NCBI GenBank assembly: GCA_964450435.1 | Contig: CAYVCX010000021.1 | Location: 1 to 41,146 of the forward strand | Origin: SKLM01 sp964450435 | GTDB lineage: Bacteria > Chloroflexota > Anaerolineae > B4-G1 | Direction: 5' to 3' | Length of the DNA: 41,146 bases | In this document: positions 1 to 7,445 of the stretch, piece by piece | How the letters are laid out: every line of letters starts with the position of its first letter | Numbering within the stretch: the stretch's first letter is position 1 | Notes under the pieces: generated by a model | The model's input: the letters and a program-made list of their open reading frames with translations, nothing else | Told to the model about the DNA's origin: nothing | The model's database searches: none | Translations under genes and position numbers: made by a program

Positions 1-12
1 ATGTTTCCATTG

Positions 13-87
13 CGGGGCGTAGCGCAGCCAGGCCAGCGCGCAGCAATCGGGATGCTGAGGTCCCGGGTTCAAATCCCGGCGCCCCGA
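13..87 (+). tRNA. tRNA-Pro (anticodon CGG)
   Basis: A full cloverleaf can be drawn by hand. The 7-bp acceptor stem is 13-19 with 80-86, beginning with the C1-G72 pair typical of bacterial tRNA-Pro, followed by U8 and A9. The D stem is GCGC at 22-25 and 36-39. The anticodon stem is 41-45 with 53-57 and the loop is 46-52, with CGG at 48-50. The T stem is 63-67 with 75-79. Discriminator A is at 87. The CCA end is not encoded. It is the only plus-strand gene supported here, convergent with mazG. Its promoter lies outside the window. Confidence 0.95.
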
Positions 88-92
88 CAGAG

Positions 93-124
93 AGGGTGCT
101 CCCTATGGGGGAGTGCCCTTTTTT
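93..124 (+). terminator. Rho-independent terminator of tRNA-Pro
   Basis: An 11-bp stem (93-103 with 109-119, two G-U pairs) with a 5-nt loop is followed directly by a T run at 119-124. It sits 5 nt after the tRNA-Pro 3' end and ends the plus-strand transcript before it meets mazG head-on. Confidence 0.85.
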
Positions 125-176
125 GTCGGGCCTGCTGAAGCACTCCAGACTCGTCGCCAGCCTCCCGGATCGGCGC

Positions 177-1649
177 CTATTCGGCAGACTGGCGGCTCGC
201 CTCATCCTCCTTCACCTGCTCCCAGACCCGCTCCATCTCAGCGGGTGAGAGATCGCCGATGTCCAGCCCCGACTCACGAGCTGCTCGCTCCAGTTGACCG
301 AAGCGTTGAGCAAAGCGCGCGTTCGCCCGGCGCAAAGCCGTCTCCGGATCGATCCCGAGCCAGCGCGCCCAGTTCGCCACGGCAAACAGGAGATCTCCCA
401 GCTCTGCCTCTCGTTGTTCCCGCGCGGCGGCATTCTGCAGCTCCGCGATCTCCTCGCGCACCTTGCTCACCACCCCGCCGATGTCCTGCCAGTCGAACCC
501 CACGCGGGCAACGCGCTGCCCGTACGTGTGTGCCTGCTGGAGGGCTGGTAGGGCCCCCGGCACCCCATCCAGTATCGAGCCTTGCTCTCCCCTCTCCTCG
601 CGCTTCAACTCCTCCCAGTTGTGCAGCACGTCACCGGTGTCCTCCACCGCTACCTCCCCCCAGACGTGAGGGTGGCGGTACTTCAGCTTGGCGTCAATGC
701 CAGCGATGACCTGCGGCATCTTGAACGATCCAGCTTCCGTCGCTATCTGTGTCTGGAGCAGGACCTGAAGCAGCAGGTCGCCGAGTTCCTCCCGCAGCCC
801 ATCTATGTCGCCCTGATCGATGGCGGTCACCGACTCGTAAGCCTCCTCCAGCAGGCCAGCCCGCAGGCTCTCGTGGGTCTGCTCCCGATCCCAGGGACAG
901 CCTCCCGGGGCGCGGAGATGGGCTACTGTCTCCTGCAGCCCCTCGAAGCTGGAAACCCTGGTCAGCGGTGGGACGTAGAGGGTGGTCAGATGCCCTGGCG
1001 TGGCGGCGGCCTCGTGCTGGCGGTCGAGTTGGTACAGAAGAACCCGCACAATGCGCTGCTCCGGCATCCCAGCGCCGTGGATCAGGGCGACCTCGTGTTC
1101 ATCGGGGTACTGGTTCATCAAGGTGAGCTTGAGCGCACCGGCCAGCGAGCGGCTGTAAAGCTGCCCCACCAGCGCGGGGAAATCGGGATTGAGGGGAGGA
1201 TGGTGATGGTGAGTGAGCTCGATGGCATCGAAAAGCTGCAGCCCGTCGAGGGCGTCGATCCCCAGGGCGGTCAGGGTTGCCTCGACGAAGCTGAGCCCCT
1301 CGACGATCCGCGTCTCGGCGCCGGCACGTTCGGCAGCTCCAAGCACACGTTCCACCGTGGCCTCCCCCACCAGAGGATGACCCGGCACGGCGTACACCAC
1401 GCCTTCCGGACGCTTTCCAAGCTCCAGCAGACGTTGAACGATAGCAGCGTAAACCTGGGAGAAGTCGTCGGCCCCCTCGTAGAGGGAATCGAAGGAGTGG
1501 AGGGTGAGACCCGGCGGCATCCCTTCCACCGTGGGGTGACGTGCGGTACGAAGCCAGACCTCTTGTGCTGCCTGCAGCGTCTCCCACGCCTCAAGCGTCA
1601 AGTGGTCCGGGTTGCCCGGCCCGAGGCCAACGATGGTGATGGTTCCCAT
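177..1649 (-). CDS. mazG: Tetrapyrrole methylase-like / MazG nucleotide pyrophosphohydrolase fusion
   Basis: A 490-residue fusion with the layout of Bacillus YabN. Residues 1-225 form a SAM-dependent tetrapyrrole (corrin/porphyrin) methylase-like domain, starting with a beta strand and the GLGPGNP motif. Residues 231-490 form a MazG domain with GGCPWD at 249-254, EEAYE at 268-272 and EELGD at 287-291, and a second EE..E / ELGD set further on. MazG enzymes hydrolyse (d)NTPs to monophosphates and clean up damaged nucleotides; the methylase half has no firm role in these fusions. The reading frame is open further upstream, but I chose the ATG at 1649 because GGGAGG lies 8 nt before it and homology begins there. 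The rpsI terminator ends only about 25 nt upstream, so expression must come from readthrough or an overlapping promoter. Confidence 0.9.
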   Translation of the reverse strand: MGTITIVGLGPGNPDHLTLEAWETLQAAQEVWLRTARHPTVEGMPPGLTLHSFDSLYEGADDFSQVYAAIVQRLLELGKRPEGVVYAVPGHPLVGEATVERVLGAAERAGAETRIVEGLSFVEATLTALGIDALDGLQLFDAIELTHHHHPPLNPDFPALVGQLYSRSLAGALKLTLMNQYPDEHEVALIHGAGMPEQRIVRVLLYQLDRQHEAAATPGHLTTLYVPPLTRVSSFEGLQETVAHLRAPGGCPWDREQTHESLRAGLLEEAYESVTAIDQGDIDGLREELGDLLLQVLLQTQIATEAGSFKMPQVIAGIDAKLKYRHPHVWGEVAVEDTGDVLHNWEELKREERGEQGSILDGVPGALPALQQAHTYGQRVARVGFDWQDIGGVVSKVREEIAELQNAAAREQREAELGDLLFAVANWARWLGIDPETALRRANARFAQRFGQLERAARESGLDIGDLSPAEMERVWEQVKEDEASRQSAE

Positions 1650-1674
1650 TTGAGCCTCCCATGGAGATGCAACC

Positions 1675-1703
1675 AAAAAGGGCAAGGCAACACTGCCCTG
1701 CCC
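1675..1703 (-). terminator. Rho-independent terminator after rpsI
   Basis: On the minus strand a 10-bp stem with one G-U pair (arms 1694-1703 and 1680-1689, 4-nt loop) is followed by five T's (1675-1679). It is the only convincing terminator on the 3' side of the ribosomal cluster and marks its end. mazG starts about 25 nt beyond it. Confidence 0.88.
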
Positions 1704-1791
1704 TCCCCTTGCTTGGTTCCGAAATGGCGCTGTCCACCCCGACCGGAGGATCCAGAGATCCAACACGATCGAGGAAACGACGGTGCTCGGT

Positions 1792-2187
1792 CTAGCGCTT
1801 GGTGTACTGCGGGGCCTTACGGGCCTTCTTGAGCCCGGGCTTCTTGCGCTCTTTGACCCGGGCGTCCCGGGTCAGATACCCCCCGTGCCGTAGCGGAGGC
1901 CGCAGGTCGGGGTCTGCCTCGAGGAGCGCCCGTGCGATACCCAGCTGAATCGCGCCGGCCTGCCCCCTTATCCCCCCGCCCTCAACCAGAACACTGATAT
2001 CGTAACGGTCCCCGGTCTCGGTCGCCTCGAGAGGCAATCGGAGGTGAATGATGTCCATGGGGCGTGAGAAATACTCCTCAAGCGGCCGGTCATTGACCAC
2101 GATATTGCCCTCGCCGCCAGGATATATCCGCACTCGCGCGGTCGCGCTCTTTCGTCTTCCAACACCTTCGTAATACTTCATCGCCAT
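1792..2187 (-). CDS. rpsI: 30S ribosomal protein S9
   Basis: Complete at 131 residues. It has the family opening YYEGVGRRKSATARV, the central GGGIRGQAGAIQLGIARALL segment, and a basic C-terminal tail ending in Lys-Arg. In S9 this tail reaches the P-site tRNA anticodon loop. The ATG at 2187 is preceded by a GGAGGAGAGG Shine-Dalgarno sequence. It is the last gene of the super-cluster and forms the usual L13-S9 pair with rplM, 16 nt upstream. The final residues (QYTKR) differ slightly from the common SKR ending, with no expected loss of function. Confidence 0.97.
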   Translation of the reverse strand: MAMKYYEGVGRRKSATARVRIYPGGEGNIVVNDRPLEEYFSRPMDIIHLRLPLEATETGDRYDISVLVEGGGIRGQAGAIQLGIARALLEADPDLRPPLRHGGYLTRDARVKERKKPGLKKARKAPQYTKR

Positions 2188-2203
2188 AATCCTCTCCTCC
2201 TAA

Positions 2204-2635
2204 CTACAGGTCCAACGGTTCCGGCTGCTGCGCCTCATGCGGGTGATCCGGGCCAGCGTATATCTTCAGCTTCTTCAGCATCCTCCGCCCCAGTTTGTTC
2301 TTGGGGAGCATGCCCTTGACGGCACGCTTGATCACCCGGGTGGGATGCTCCTCGAGCATCCTGCGGAGCGAGACCTCTTTAAGGCCACCTGGATAGCCGG
2401 AATGACGATAATACATCTTTTGATCCAGCTTGGCACCGGTCACGCGGACCCGCTGGGCGTTGACGACGATAACGTAGTCGCCCGCATCGATGGACGGCGA
2501 GTAGATCGGCTTGTGCTTACCCCGCACGATCTGCGCCACCTCGCTCGCCAGACGCCCCAGGGTCTGGTCGGTGGCATCCACGACATACCAGTCCCGTTGG
2601 ATATCCTCCGGCTTCGTCACGTAGGTTCTCTTCAC
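2204..2635 (-). CDS. rplM: 50S ribosomal protein L13
   Basis: Complete at 143 residues, the normal length. It shows the family landmarks WYVVDATDQTLGRLAS near the N-terminus, GKHKPIYSPSIDAGDYVIVVNA in the middle, and RAVKGMLPKNKLGR followed by LKIYAGPDHPHEAQ towards the end. L13 is one of the first proteins to bind 23S rRNA in 50S assembly. It lies between truA and rpsI, an order common in Gram-positive and Chloroflexota genomes. The acidic end (EPLDL) is short and unremarkable. Confidence 0.97.
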   Translation of the reverse strand: MKRTYVTKPEDIQRDWYVVDATDQTLGRLASEVAQIVRGKHKPIYSPSIDAGDYVIVVNAQRVRVTGAKLDQKMYYRHSGYPGGLKEVSLRRMLEEHPTRVIKRAVKGMLPKNKLGRRMLKKLKIYAGPDHPHEAQQPEPLDL

Positions 2636-2679
2636 AGTCTCATAACTCCTACTCAGTCAACGACGTCCAGTTCTATCTA

Positions 2680-3447
2680 TCAGTAGCTAACGTTGAGAAG
2701 ACACAGCCCGTGCGGAGCCGCGGTCTTTCCAGCCCCGCTGCGCTCGCACGACCTGAATGCGTCTTCAAAAGCGTTCAAGCTCATTCGCCCCTGCCCGACA
2801 TCGAGCAGTGTACCAACGATACCGCGCACCATCCGATACAGGAAGGCGTTCGCCTCAATGTCAAATGCCAAAAAGCTTCGCTCGTTCTGAGTCTCGGCCG
2901 GCCCTGCCAAAGCACAGGGCTCCCGGCACCAGCCCGCCCGCAACACGTGCCGCACCGTGACCTCCCCCTGAGGCGGCTGCCCAAAGGTGGCGAAATCGTG
3001 CGTCCCCACCAGCAATCGGGCCGCCTCCTCCATCACGCTCCTATCCAGAGGATAGGGGACGTGAAGGCTGTACCGGCGGGCGATGGGCGACCGCACCGGA
3101 GCGTCGTATACTCTGTACCGATAGTGTCGGCTCCGCGCGTCGTAGCGCGGTCGAAAACCCGGCTCTGCTTCCCCGACCTCGCGAACTCCGACGTCCGGCG
3201 GCAGGACTGCATTCATTGCTCTCTGCAGGTCGTCAGCGCCGTGGTTCCAGATCGTGTCGAAGGCCACCACCTGTCCGACGGCGTGCACACCGGCGTCCGT
3301 CCGGCCCGCCGCCAATACCGTGACCGACTCCTGCGTCACTTGAGCCAAGGCGGTCTCCAGCGCCTGCTGAACGGTGGGTACGTCCACCTGTCGCTGAAAC
3401 CCACAGTAGTCGGTTCCATCGTACGAGACGACCGCCCTGATCCGCAC
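2680..3447 (-). CDS. truA: tRNA pseudouridine(38-40) synthase TruA
   Basis: About 255 residues. TruA converts uridines 38-40 of the tRNA anticodon stem-loop to pseudouridine. The catalytic aspartate lies in GRTDAGVHA, and the family segments YDGTDYCGFQRQ (start), HYRYRVY (middle) and NAFLYRMVRGIVGTLL (end) are present. The frame stays open far upstream into rplQ, but homology starts at the GTG at 3447, 13 nt after the rplQ stop. No good Shine-Dalgarno sequence precedes it, so translation may depend on coupling to rplQ. The C-terminus is normal. Its place between rplQ and rplM matches Bacillus-type alpha operons. Confidence 0.94.
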   Translation of the reverse strand: MRIRAVVSYDGTDYCGFQRQVDVPTVQQALETALAQVTQESVTVLAAGRTDAGVHAVGQVVAFDTIWNHGADDLQRAMNAVLPPDVGVREVGEAEPGFRPRYDARSRHYRYRVYDAPVRSPIARRYSLHVPYPLDRSVMEEAARLLVGTHDFATFGQPPQGEVTVRHVLRAGWCREPCALAGPAETQNERSFLAFDIEANAFLYRMVRGIVGTLLDVGQGRMSLNAFEDAFRSCERSGAGKTAAPHGLCLLNVSY

Positions 3448-3460
3448 TGATGGCAGGCAG

Positions 3461-3868
3461 CTAGACCAGCTGCAACAGCACCATCGGGGCCGCGTCGCCC
3501 TTACGGGGCCCAAGCTTATAGATGCGCGTATATCCGCCGGGACGATCCATGTAGCGCGGCGCGATCTCCTCGAAAAGTATCGCCAGAACGTCGACCCACT
3601 CGCCCTCTTCGTCCTTGATCCAGCGATAGATCCGTCCCTCGGCGAGGCGCCGTGCGTGAACACCCCTGCTTGGATCCTCCTCGGCAGCGGCTACCCCGCG
3701 CTTCGCCACGCTGATCAGTTTCTCTGCGTATCCCCGAACCGCTTTAGCCTTTGCCTCCGTCGTTTCCACGTAGCCATGGTAAAACAAGGATGTCGCCAAA
3801 TTCCGGCGCAAAGACTTCCGATGCGCCTGACTGCGACCTAGTCTCTTTCCTGCCACGCGATGGCGCAT
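3461..3868 (-). CDS. rplQ: 50S ribosomal protein L17
   Basis: About 135 residues. The opening MRHRVAGKRLGRSQAHRK and the following LATSLFYHGYVETTEAKAKAVR segment are diagnostic of L17. The ATG at 3868 shares one base with the rpoA TGA, and GGAGG lies just upstream. A GTG one codon earlier is possible but less likely. The middle has a small lineage-type insertion (KDEEGEWVDVLAILFEEI). The family ending of the form GGYTRIYKLGPRKGDAAPM is intact. Translational coupling to rpoA is expected. Confidence 0.96.
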   Translation of the reverse strand: MRHRVAGKRLGRSQAHRKSLRRNLATSLFYHGYVETTEAKAKAVRGYAEKLISVAKRGVAAAEEDPSRGVHARRLAEGRIYRWIKDEEGEWVDVLAILFEEIAPRYMDRPGGYTRIYKLGPRKGDAAPMVLLQLV

Positions 3869-4818
3869 CACGATCCTCCGATCTCCTCTAACAGGCCCGC
3901 CTCTTCGAGGGATTCCTGGATTTCGTTCAAAGACTTCGCTCCCACGTTGCGGACGGCCAGCAGTGCGTCTTCGCCCCCCTCATCCAGCAGTTCCATCACC
4001 TCACCCACGTTCTTCACGCCGGCACGCCGCAGAGCGTTGAACACGCGCGTACTCAGCCCGAGCTGATCAAGCGACATGTCATAGACCTCGCTGGGAAAGC
4101 CCTCCTCCTCTTCCTCGCCGACTGCCTCCGCCTCCTCCTCCAACGTGAAGCCGGCGATCAAGCGGAGATGCCTCAGCAAGATCCGTGCCGCTTCCTTGAG
4201 TGCCTCAAACGGCTCTATGCGGCCATCACTCCAGATCTCAAGGGTCACGCGGTCGTAGTCCGTGATCTGTCCAACCCGCGCCCGGTCAACCTCATACGCA
4301 ACACGGCGGACTGGGCTGAATACAGCATCCACGGGCATCTCCCCGATCACGCCCATCTCGCCCTCGGCGGCGGGTCGGTAGCCCCGACCCAGTTCAACGG
4401 TGAAATCGATATCGACAGAAGAATCCTCGTCATCAACTGTCAGCAGATAGAGGTCTGGATTCAGAATCTCGACCTCGGGCGGAGCGACGATGTCCCCAGC
4501 GGTAAGCGTTCCCTCGCCCTCCGTGTGGAGAGACATGTGGGCCGGCTCCTCTCCATCCATGTTCAAGCGCAACTGCTTGACCTGGAGGATGAAGCGCATC
4601 ACGTCCTCGCGCACACCCGGAATGGTGGTGAACTCGTGGGGAACGTCGGAGATGTGGACTTTGGTGACGGCTACCCCGCTCAGCGACGAGAGCAAGACAC
4701 GACGAAGCGCGTTACCAATGGTAATCCCAAAGCCCCGCTCCAACGGCCCGATCACAAATCGACCGTACTCTGCAGAAATCACGTCTGTTTCAATCTTGGG
4801 CAACACTTGAACTGACAA
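3868..4818 (-). CDS. rpoA: DNA-directed RNA polymerase alpha subunit
   Basis: 316 residues, full length. The N-terminal domain (about 1-230), which dimerises and holds beta and beta', includes GFGITIGNALRRVLLSSL and DYDRVTLEIWSDG. An acidic linker (EEEAEAVGEEEEEG) leads to the C-terminal domain (about 245-316), which contacts UP elements and activators, with STRVFNALRRAGV and VRNVGAKSLNEI. The start is a TTG, supported by GGAGG 6 nt upstream. It follows a 200-nt gap after rpsD that contains a long inverted repeat, so rpoA-rplQ-truA-rplM-rpsI may be a separately controlled segment. Confidence 0.97.
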   Translation of the reverse strand: MSVQVLPKIETDVISAEYGRFVIGPLERGFGITIGNALRRVLLSSLSGVAVTKVHISDVPHEFTTIPGVREDVMRFILQVKQLRLNMDGEEPAHMSLHTEGEGTLTAGDIVAPPEVEILNPDLYLLTVDDEDSSVDIDFTVELGRGYRPAAEGEMGVIGEMPVDAVFSPVRRVAYEVDRARVGQITDYDRVTLEIWSDGRIEPFEALKEAARILLRHLRLIAGFTLEEEAEAVGEEEEEGFPSEVYDMSLDQLGLSTRVFNALRRAGVKNVGEVMELLDEGGEDALLAVRNVGAKSLNEIQESLEEAGLLEEIGGS

Positions 4819-4842
4819 GCGGCGCCTCCTCGTTATCTAGGT

Positions 4843-4924
4843 ACTTGTTCAAGGCGACAGCTTCATATAGCCGCAATAAGGCTCAGGAATACATCTTCAC
4901 GTGGAAGCTGTCGGCCGAACAAGT
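4843..4924 (-). promoter_or_regulatory. Long stem-loop in the rpoA leader
   Basis: Two nested perfect inverted repeats face each other: ACTTGTTC (4843-4850) with GAACAAGT (4917-4924), and CGACAGCTTC (4855-4864) with GAAGCTGTCG (4904-4913). They leave a 3-4 nt internal loop and a roughly 39-nt apical region. No T run follows, so it is not a simple terminator. It lies between rpsD and the rpoA Shine-Dalgarno sequence. A role as a binding site for a ribosomal protein such as S4, or as a processing site, is inferred only. Confidence 0.6.
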
Positions 4925-5019
4925 GCTTGATCCCCGGCCACTTCGTTGAGTCCTATCAGTAGGCAAGAACCAGAGATTCACCGCAAATGAAAGAGAACCC
5001 CCACATAGGGGCGAACTCC

Positions 5020-5661
5020 CTACCGAGAGTAGTACTCCACGATCAACTGCTCGGTCAAGGTCGTGTCGATATCTTCTCGAGTCGGCTTCCTCAGCATCCG
5101 CCCAGCCATTGCCTGCGCATCCAGGCTGAGCCAGTCTGCCACTGCCCCACCCTCCAGCTCCTGGGCTCGATTCTTGAAGTAGGTACGCTTACGGCTCGCC
5201 TCTCGAACTGAGATTTCGTCCTCGGGCTTAACCAGATAGGAAGGAGCCTTGACTCGCTTTCCGTTGACTGAGAAATGGCCGTGCGCTACCAACTGCCGGG
5301 CCTGCGCCCGGGAATCGGCAAAACCCATGCGGTAGACGACGTTGTCAAGACGTCTCTCCAGCAGTGAGAGCAAGTTCTCTCCCGTCACACCCGAGCCTCG
5401 CTCAGCCTCTCGGTAGAAGCGCCGCATCTGCCGCTCCAGCAACCCGTAAATCCGCTTCGCCTTCTGCTTCTCGCGCAACTGCCGCGCATAGTCGGACTGG
5501 CGGCGGCGGCGGAAACGCGCCACCCACCCGTGCTCGCCAGGAGGATACCCTCGTTTACGCTCGAACGGGCACTTCGGAGAAAAGCAGCGCGTCCCTTTGA
5601 GGAACAGCTTCTCGCCTTCACGTCGGCACAGCTTACAGACTGGGCCGGTATATCTTGCCAT
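5020..5661 (-). CDS. rpsD: 30S ribosomal protein S4, zinc-binding type
   Basis: 213 residues, full length. S4 binds the 5' domain of 16S rRNA early in assembly. The N-terminal CX2C...CX4C set (Cys9, 12, 26, 31) is the zinc-binding form. The S4 RNA-binding fold follows, with LLSLLERRLDNVVYRMGFA, then ARQLVAHGHFSVNGKRVKAPSYLVK. Residues 30-70 are rich in Arg, as usual. It follows rpsK after 31 nt. In E. coli and B. subtilis S4 represses its own operon, which makes the structured gap downstream worth noting. Confidence 0.97.
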   Translation of the reverse strand: MARYTGPVCKLCRREGEKLFLKGTRCFSPKCPFERKRGYPPGEHGWVARFRRRRQSDYARQLREKQKAKRIYGLLERQMRRFYREAERGSGVTGENLLSLLERRLDNVVYRMGFADSRAQARQLVAHGHFSVNGKRVKAPSYLVKPEDEISVREASRKRTYFKNRAQELEGGAVADWLSLDAQAMAGRMLRKPTREDIDTTLTEQLIVEYYSR

Positions 5662-5692
5662 ACTTCCAAATCCTCCGTTCGTTCGATGGATA

Positions 5693-6064
5693 CTACGTTC
5701 GGCGTCTCTTGGGCGGGCGACAACCGTTGTGGGGGATCGGCGTCACGTCGACGATAGAAACGACCTCGATCCCCACCGACTGGATCGCTCGAATCGCCGC
5801 CTCGCGACCCGGGCCTGGGCCCTTTACGTACACCTCCACCTCCATCATTCCGTTATCCACTGCCTCGCCGGCCGCCGTGCGGGCTGCCTGACGAGCGGCG
5901 AAGGACGTGCTTCTACGGGCGCCTCTGAAACCAACCGAGCCGCCACTTGCCCAGGTGAGCACATTCCCTTGCTGATCCGTCAACGTCACAATGGTATTGT
6001 TGAACGTTGCGTGGATGTGGGCCTGTCCTCGTGAGACTTTCTTCCTGAATCTCTTTCTCGCCAC
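5693..6064 (-). CDS. rpsK: 30S ribosomal protein S11
   Basis: 123 residues. The core GQAHIHATFNNTIVTLTD, WASGGSVGFRGARRSTSFAAR and GIEVVSIVDVTPIPHNGCRPPKRRR are classic S11. The protein sits on the 30S platform near the mRNA E site. The C-terminal NGCRPPKRRR is the most conserved part and is intact. It lies 16 nt after rpsM. The N-terminus is short, without the long basic extension seen in some groups. Confidence 0.97.
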   Translation of the reverse strand: MARKRFRKKVSRGQAHIHATFNNTIVTLTDQQGNVLTWASGGSVGFRGARRSTSFAARQAARTAAGEAVDNGMMEVEVYVKGPGPGREAAIRAIQSVGIEVVSIVDVTPIPHNGCRPPKRRRT

Positions 6065-6080
6065 AGACTTCCCCCTTGGA

Positions 6081-6470
6081 TTACTTCTTCTTCAAGCCTC
6101 TTCGGCGACCCTGACCGGCGACGGTCTTCTTCGGTCCCTTGCGAGTCCGAGCGTTGGTCCGGGTGCGCTGACCCCGCACGGGCAAGCCGCGAACGTGCCG
6201 TATGCCACGGTAACAGCGGATGTCTTTCAGCCGCCGGATGTTCTGCTGGATATTGCGTCTGAGGTCGCCCTCGACCTGGTACCCGCGGTCGATCGTCTGA
6301 CGCAGCGCAGCAATCTCGGATTCTGTCAGCTCCTGAACGCGCTTATCCGGGTCAAGGCCTACGTGCTCAAGTATCTCGTTGCTCCGGCTGCGACCAATGC
6401 CATAGATATAGGTCAAGCCGACCTCAACGCGCTTGTCCCTCGGCAAGTCTACGCCTGCAATGCGTGCCAT
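6081..6470 (-). CDS. rpsM: 30S ribosomal protein S13
   Basis: 129 residues. It opens with MARIAGVDLPRDKRVEVGLTYIYGIGRS and has the H2TH-like segment and the conserved RCYRGIRHVRGLPVRGQRT followed by NARTRKGPKK near the end. S13 sits on the 30S head, forms the B1 bridges to the 50S subunit and contacts P-site tRNA through its basic tail, here ending GRRRGLKKK. It lies 69 nt after rpmJ. Confidence 0.97.
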   Translation of the reverse strand: MARIAGVDLPRDKRVEVGLTYIYGIGRSRSNEILEHVGLDPDKRVQELTESEIAALRQTIDRGYQVEGDLRRNIQQNIRRLKDIRCYRGIRHVRGLPVRGQRTRTNARTRKGPKKTVAGQGRRRGLKKK

Positions 6471-6539
6471 CTCTCATCCACCTCCCCTAAATTTCCACAG
6501 CAAGCCCAAAAGTCAGGGATTTTGCAATTCGCATACAGC

Positions 6540-6653
6540 CTACCCCTGACGCTGCTTATGCTTCGGATTCTCACAAATCACGTACACCGTGCCCCGTCTG
6601 CGAACGATCTTGCATTTCGGGCACATCTTCTTCACAGATGCTCTGACCTTCAT
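6540..6653 (-). CDS. rpmJ: 50S ribosomal protein L36, zinc-binding type
   Basis: A 37-residue protein read directly from the sequence. It begins MKVRASVKKMCPKCKIVRRR and ends KHKQRQG. The zinc ligands C11, C14, C27 and H32 are all present, so this is the zinc-containing form of L36. The ATG at 6653 is preceded by AGGAGG and the stop is TAG at 6540-6542. It lies between map and rpsM. infA, which usually sits just upstream, is absent: only 30 nt separate rpmJ from map. Confidence 0.95.
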   Translation of the reverse strand: MKVRASVKKMCPKCKIVRRRGTVYVICENPKHKQRQG

Positions 6654-6683
6654 CCGTCCTGCCTCCTACTAGTGCTCACGCGC

Positions 6684-7445
6684 CTACCAGCGCGTCAGGA
6701 TGTCCGCTTCGCGCTCGGTGACAGCAATGGTGCGCTCGAAGTGTGCCGTCAGTTCACCGTTTTGAGAGACCACGGTCCAATGGTCGTCCAACACGCGCAC
6801 CCTCGGACTTGAAATCAGAACCATAGGCTCGAGTGCAATGGTCATCCCCTCACGGAGGACCACGCCCTGTCCCGGCTGCCCATGGTTGGGCACTTGCGGG
6901 TCCTCGTGCATTTTCCGACCGATGCCGTGTCCCGTATACTCTCGCACAACCTCGTATCCTCGTTCCTCGACGTAGGATTGAATTGCCGCCGAGATGTCAC
7001 CAGAGCGACTGCCTGCTCGAGCAGCACCTATTCCCGCGTCCAACGCCCCTTCCGTCACCTCTATCAGATCCTGCGCCTGTTCGTCGATCTCGCCCACGGG
7101 CAGCGTGACCGCCCCGTCGCCATGATAGCCGTCCAGAATAGCACCCACGTCGATGCTAATAATGTCCCCTTCCCGCAAGACCCGAGGGCCAGGGATGCCG
7201 TGCACCAACTCCTCATTCACTGACGTGCAGATGGAAGCGGGAAACGGATGCGCACTCCCCGGCGGATACCCCTTGAACGAAGGAATCGCTTCGTGCTTCC
7301 GGATGACCGTCTCCGCCCTGTGATCAAGCTCAGCCGTCGTCACTCCCGGCACAACCCATCCACGCATCTTGTTGAGGACCTCAGCAACCACGTCGTTGGC
7401 CCGCCTCATCTTCTCAATCTCTACGCTCGACTTCAGGGCAATCAA
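6684..7445 (-). CDS. map: Type I methionine aminopeptidase
   Basis: 253 residues. It removes the initiator methionine from new proteins. The five metal ligands of the pita-bread fold can be placed: two Asp in ISIDVGAILDGYHGDGAV, His in YTGHGIGRKMHEDP, Glu in MTIALEPMVL and Glu in AHFERTIAVTE. There is no N-terminal zinc or SH3 extension, so it is the short bacterial subtype. The start is TTG at 7445, overlapping the adk stop (TTGA), with GGGAG upstream. The adk-map pairing after secY is the standard spc-operon arrangement. Confidence 0.96.
   Translation of the reverse strand: MIALKSSVEIEKMRRANDVVAEVLNKMRGWVVPGVTTAELDHRAETVIRKHEAIPSFKGYPPGSAHPFPASICTSVNEELVHGIPGPRVLREGDIISIDVGAILDGYHGDGAVTLPVGEIDEQAQDLIEVTEGALDAGIGAARAGSRSGDISAAIQSYVEERGYEVVREYTGHGIGRKMHEDPQVPNHGQPGQGVVLREGMTIALEPMVLISSPRVRVLDDHWTVVSQNGELTAHFERTIAVTEREADILTRW

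Noticed and set aside
582..1832. Long plus-strand open frame (416 codons) opposite mazG and rpsI
   Set aside because: It mirrors the coding bias of the strongly supported minus-strand genes, has no family motifs and no promoter or Shine-Dalgarno sequence.
4985..5019. Possible terminator just after rpsD
   Set aside because: The CCCC/GGGG stem is short, interrupted by mismatches and lacks a good T run.
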